This document shows, piece after piece, positions 60,790 to 64,000 of a stretch of 64,000 bases of DNA. Origin of the DNA: Paramecium pentaurelia (lineage: Eukaryota; Ciliophora; Oligohymenophorea; Peniculida; Parameciidae); assembly GCA_905183005.1 (NCBI GenBank), contig CAJJDO010000055.1:421132-485131 (forward strand), read 5' to 3'. The notes below the pieces were generated by a model. That model made no database searches, had not been told where the DNA came from, and was given only the letters and a program-made list of their open reading frames with translations. The position numbers and the translations under genes are program-made. Within the stretch, counting starts at the first letter, position 1; every line of letters starts with the position of its first letter.

Positions 60790-63700
60790 ATGTATATCTG
60801 TAAAACAGGAATAGTATTATTAATGATCAGAATTGGATAATGTCAGGATCAGACTATTTCACCTAGTTAGGATATAAATGGGACAGCATTATCAATGTTC
60901 TTTATATTCTTTTTTTTGGGGATTGGATCATTCATGAAAGAGATTAATAAAAAATTAAAGGTATATATATGATAAATGATGTAGATTCCATTTTCTCCAA
61001 TGCTGTTTGTTTTAGGATTGTTTTTTGGATTTTATTGGGATTCATTGGGTATCATTGGACAAAGTTGCAAAAAAATTAGCGAAATTGAACCGGTACTAAT
61101 TTAGGGATGTATGTTTTCAGATCGGAGTGTTATTAATCTTTCTACCAACGTTAATTTATGAATCTGGATACAATTTCGATTGGCACTTATTCAAGAGACT
61201 GTTTGCTTAGACTGCAATATTAGCTTTTCCTTGCGTGATAATATTATCTACATTATTGTAATTGTCTGTAAAAGTATTACTAAACTATGGGGATGACTAT
61301 TTTACTTGGGAAAGTGCTTTCATGTTTGGTGCAATGTTGAGTTGTACAGATACGGTTGCAGTATTGGCGTTATTAAAAGAGAGTGGAGCATAGAAGAAAT
61401 TTTAAAGTTTAATAGAAGGAGAGAGTTTATTGAATGATGGAGCATGTGTAATGTTATTTTAGATATCATATGGGATAGTTAGGGGAAGATCTGCATCAGC
61501 ATTTGATGTAGGATCTTTATTTTTTACATTATGTGTAGGTGGAACATTGATAGGATTAGTATTTGGAATGGCATGTGTTTATTGGATAAAGAAAATAGCA
61601 AATGATGAAATACTGGTATTAAATATAACAATAGTCTCAGCCTTTTTAGTATATTTTATATCTGAGAATGTTGATTTTGGAGTACACATATCTGGTGTAT
61701 TAGGATTGGTATCATTAAGTTTATTTATGGCAGCATTTGGAAGATCTCGTATATCTCATGAAGCAGATCATGCATTAAGAGAATTTTGGGAATATGTTGT
61801 ATTTGCAAGTGAGGTTATCATTTTTATTTTGGGTGGAATTATTGCAGGAATTAGAGTATTTAAGGATGAAAGTGAAATAACATAATTAGATTTTTATAAA
61901 ATGATTGCTCTTTGGTTATGTTTAATGGGATGTAGATTTATTTCTATTGCAGTATTCTATCCTTGGCTTAAAAAACTTGGTTATGGATTAACATGGCCAT
62001 AGATATTAGTTTTAACATATGGTGGATTGAGAGGATCTATAGGTATTGCCTTTGCTTTAATTGTTGCTAAAGATGAATCATTACCAACTAAATGGAGAGA
62101 TATTATTTTATTTCATATGTCAGGAATTGCTGTTTGTACTCTTGTAGTAAATGGTACTACTCTCTCTTTATTAATTAAATTATTGGGATTATCTACATAA
62201 TCTGATATAAGAGAAAAGATATATTCTAATTTCTTAACTAAGTTGAATGAAGAAATTGAATATGAATGTAAAAAAAATAATGAATTAAAATATTTAAAAG
62301 AAGCTGATGTTGAATATGTTAAAACTCTTAGTGGTTATAAAGTCTATTAATCAGATTGTAATAAAATTATTGATAAATTGGCTAAACATGAAAAGGCATA
62401 AAAAGAAATACAAATGAAAAATATTCATTAACCATTAATGGATGATGAAGAAGATTAAGAATTAGATTAAAATCTATTGACAGAAATCAGAAGAATCTTT
62501 CTTATGGCATTGAAGGGTATCTATATGGAATAATTTGAATCTAATTAATGTAGTCCTGATACAATTATTCTTTTGACTGAAAGTGCCAATTTAGATCTTG
62601 ATAATGATAAAGAACCTATGAATTCATGGGAATTTTTATAGAGTTAATTTTCAGAAAGATACATTAATTTATTATTTTATATGAAAGATAAATTTCTAAT
62701 TGGTATTCTAGCTAGAAATCAATTATTTTCATATATCTATACAATTTATGATGCTGTTTCTGTTTATATTGAAGCTATTAAAATATTAAAAGAGGAGACA
62801 TCACATTATCATTTTTCATAAAATTTATTATTAGAAATTTTGAATGAAGTAGAAGATAATAAAAAATCAGCAGTATCATATTTGGAAGGATATTTAGAAG
62901 TATCATTCCCTGAGATTTCAAGAGAATTACATACAAAAAAAGCTGCTTTTGAAATATTAGAATTTGAAAAATCTGTATTAAAAAATAATCTTCAATCTGG
63001 TTAATTAAATGATAAGGAATTTTTAAGAATGAAAAGAAATATAGATAAAAAAATGAAAAATTTAAATGATTTAAATCCTCCTTGGTAAATGCCTTCATTA
63101 ATTGATATATTTACATAACATGAATTGTTTAAATCTCTATCATCAGCAAATATAATTAAATTATTAGAAGGTTCTAGAGAAGATTCATTTGGTAGAGATC
63201 AATTGATTTTTAAAGAAGGAGATAGAGCTAGTGAAATATGTATTATAACTAGAGGAGCTGGAAATGAATTTAGTGATAGATCAAAAATAAGAGAGAGACG
63301 AGCTTTGAATGAAGTTACACCAATTTATATGTTAGTGGCTCCTTCAATTAGATATTAAACATCATTAGTTGCTGATTGTGTCATTAATGCCACTTTTATT
63401 AAGATATAAACTATGCAAACAATAATGAAACAAATTCCAGAGTTTGAAGAAGCCATCTGGAGAAACTCAATACCTCTTTTATGTAGAGTATATTATGATC
63501 AATTAAAACCATTATGCAATTTAAAAATCAATTAGATTACAGAGATAGTATCAAAGTCAGTGTTTTAGAAGATTAAGAAAAACTAATTAATCAGATTTGA
63601 ATAAGGAGGAATATTATTAAAAGGTATTAGCGGTTTTGTCATAAATTAGGTACATTATGTGAGGGAAAGGAAAGCATTTAGGAAGCATCTTCAGAAGATG

Positions 63701-63945
63701 AAGACGCATTAAAGAATTAAGAAGAAGAGAAGGACTCAACATAGAGAGATGCTCTATGTTTGATCAGTCCTACATCTTCACCATTAAGAGCCAGAACTGG
63801 AATAATAGTTTTATTATTCAAGCAATATTAACTGCTTGAATAATATAATTAATTGAATCAGAATATTAATGAAGGAGGTAAGCTTTCAAATAGAAGATCG
63901 AGTAAATCTGATTTATAAAAAAGATCTTTGACAGCTATACATTGA
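60790..63945 (+). CDS. SOS1-type Na+/H+ exchanger with degenerate cyclic-nucleotide domain
   Basis: Predicted 1,027 residues from the ATG at 60790, or 1,016 from 60823; introns of 24, 28 and 20 nt; frame closes exactly. A CPA1-type membrane domain of about ten to twelve spans includes LIFLPTLIYESGYNFDW, AMLSCTDTVAVLALLKE (the TD of the ion-binding core), EGESLLNDGACVMLF and LTYGGLRGSIGIAFAL. The long cytosolic part has SOS1-like blocks (LLFYMKDKFLIGILARNQL, AVSYLEGYLEVSFPEI). A CNB-like domain follows (FKEGDRASEICIITRGAG), but its phosphate-binding cassette is not recognisable. The acidic tail (SEDEDALKNQEEEKDS) is only in frame after the last intron. It probably exports Na+ for proton uptake at the cell surface. 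Sperm NHEs have the same NHE-plus-CNB idea; the sequence resembles plant SOS1 more. Confidence 0.88.
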
Positions 63946-64000
63946 AGAGTTAGATTTTTTTTATTAGAATAACTTTAATTATTTAATGATATTCTTGTCA

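Noticed and set aside
1..64000. Telomeric repeats, tRNA, rRNA, CRISPR arrays, insertion sequences
   Set aside because: None seen by reading; absence of a tRNA was judged by eye only, without a covariance-model search.

Overview
The window reads as somatic (macronuclear-type) DNA of a ciliate, most likely Paramecium. Conserved proteins stay open only if TAA and TAG are read as glutamine and TGA is the sole stop. Introns are 20-34 nt, nearly all GTA...TAG (a few end AAG or CAG). The DNA is very AT-rich, neighbouring genes are often 20-60 bp apart, and I see no telomere repeat, tRNA or rRNA. The species cannot be told from this window. A standard-code ORF search fragments almost every gene here; the models below were built by hand with the ciliate code and short introns. 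Most close exactly in frame.

Layout. 1-1053: gene-poor. 1054-15010: a minus-strand run of an AGC kinase with a ubiquitin-like N-terminus, a coiled-coil protein, a possible decayed relative, CCT1/TCP-1 alpha, lipin, a bZIP-like protein, a PPR-like protein, alkylglycerone-phosphate synthase (AGPS) and an ABHD17-like hydrolase. The AGPS gene contains a 1,125-bp near-identical duplication on either side of a single N, which looks like an unmerged contig overlap. 15746-26045: small hypothetical proteins, an EF-hand protein, a pseudokinase, a DEAD-box helicase with a long Q/N-rich tail and a NEK kinase. 26405-34695 (plus strand): a CXC/tesmin protein, a second degenerate kinase, a hybrid histidine kinase with receiver domain, and a protein with two cyclic-nucleotide-binding domains. 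34756-44240 (minus): a coiled-coil protein and a 7.1-kb EF-hand/three-module EMAP-like WD40 protein. 44433-47410: a serine D-Ala-D-Ala carboxypeptidase-like enzyme (family S11), convergent with mitochondrial P5C dehydrogenase (ALDH12). 47499-52061 (minus): two basic hypothetical proteins, a single-HKD phospholipase-D-like protein with a Lys-Glu-Pro repeat tail, and a coiled-coil protein. 52265-64000: a Pumilio protein, an unresolved ubiquitin-like/coiled-coil gene, a 1,360-residue orphan, and an SOS1-type Na+/H+ exchanger with a degenerate cyclic-nucleotide domain.

Themes. Signalling dominates: AGC, NEK, two kinase-dead relatives, a two-component hybrid kinase, cNMP-binding proteins and EF-hands. 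Lipid enzymes (lipin, AGPS, ABHD17-like) lie near each other, but I see no operon-like logic. Post-transcriptional RNA control is represented by DEAD-box, PUF and PPR proteins. Three genes (7906-9170, 9192-10771, 54122-55282) need frame changes that no plausible intron explains, which suggests sequence indels or decay.
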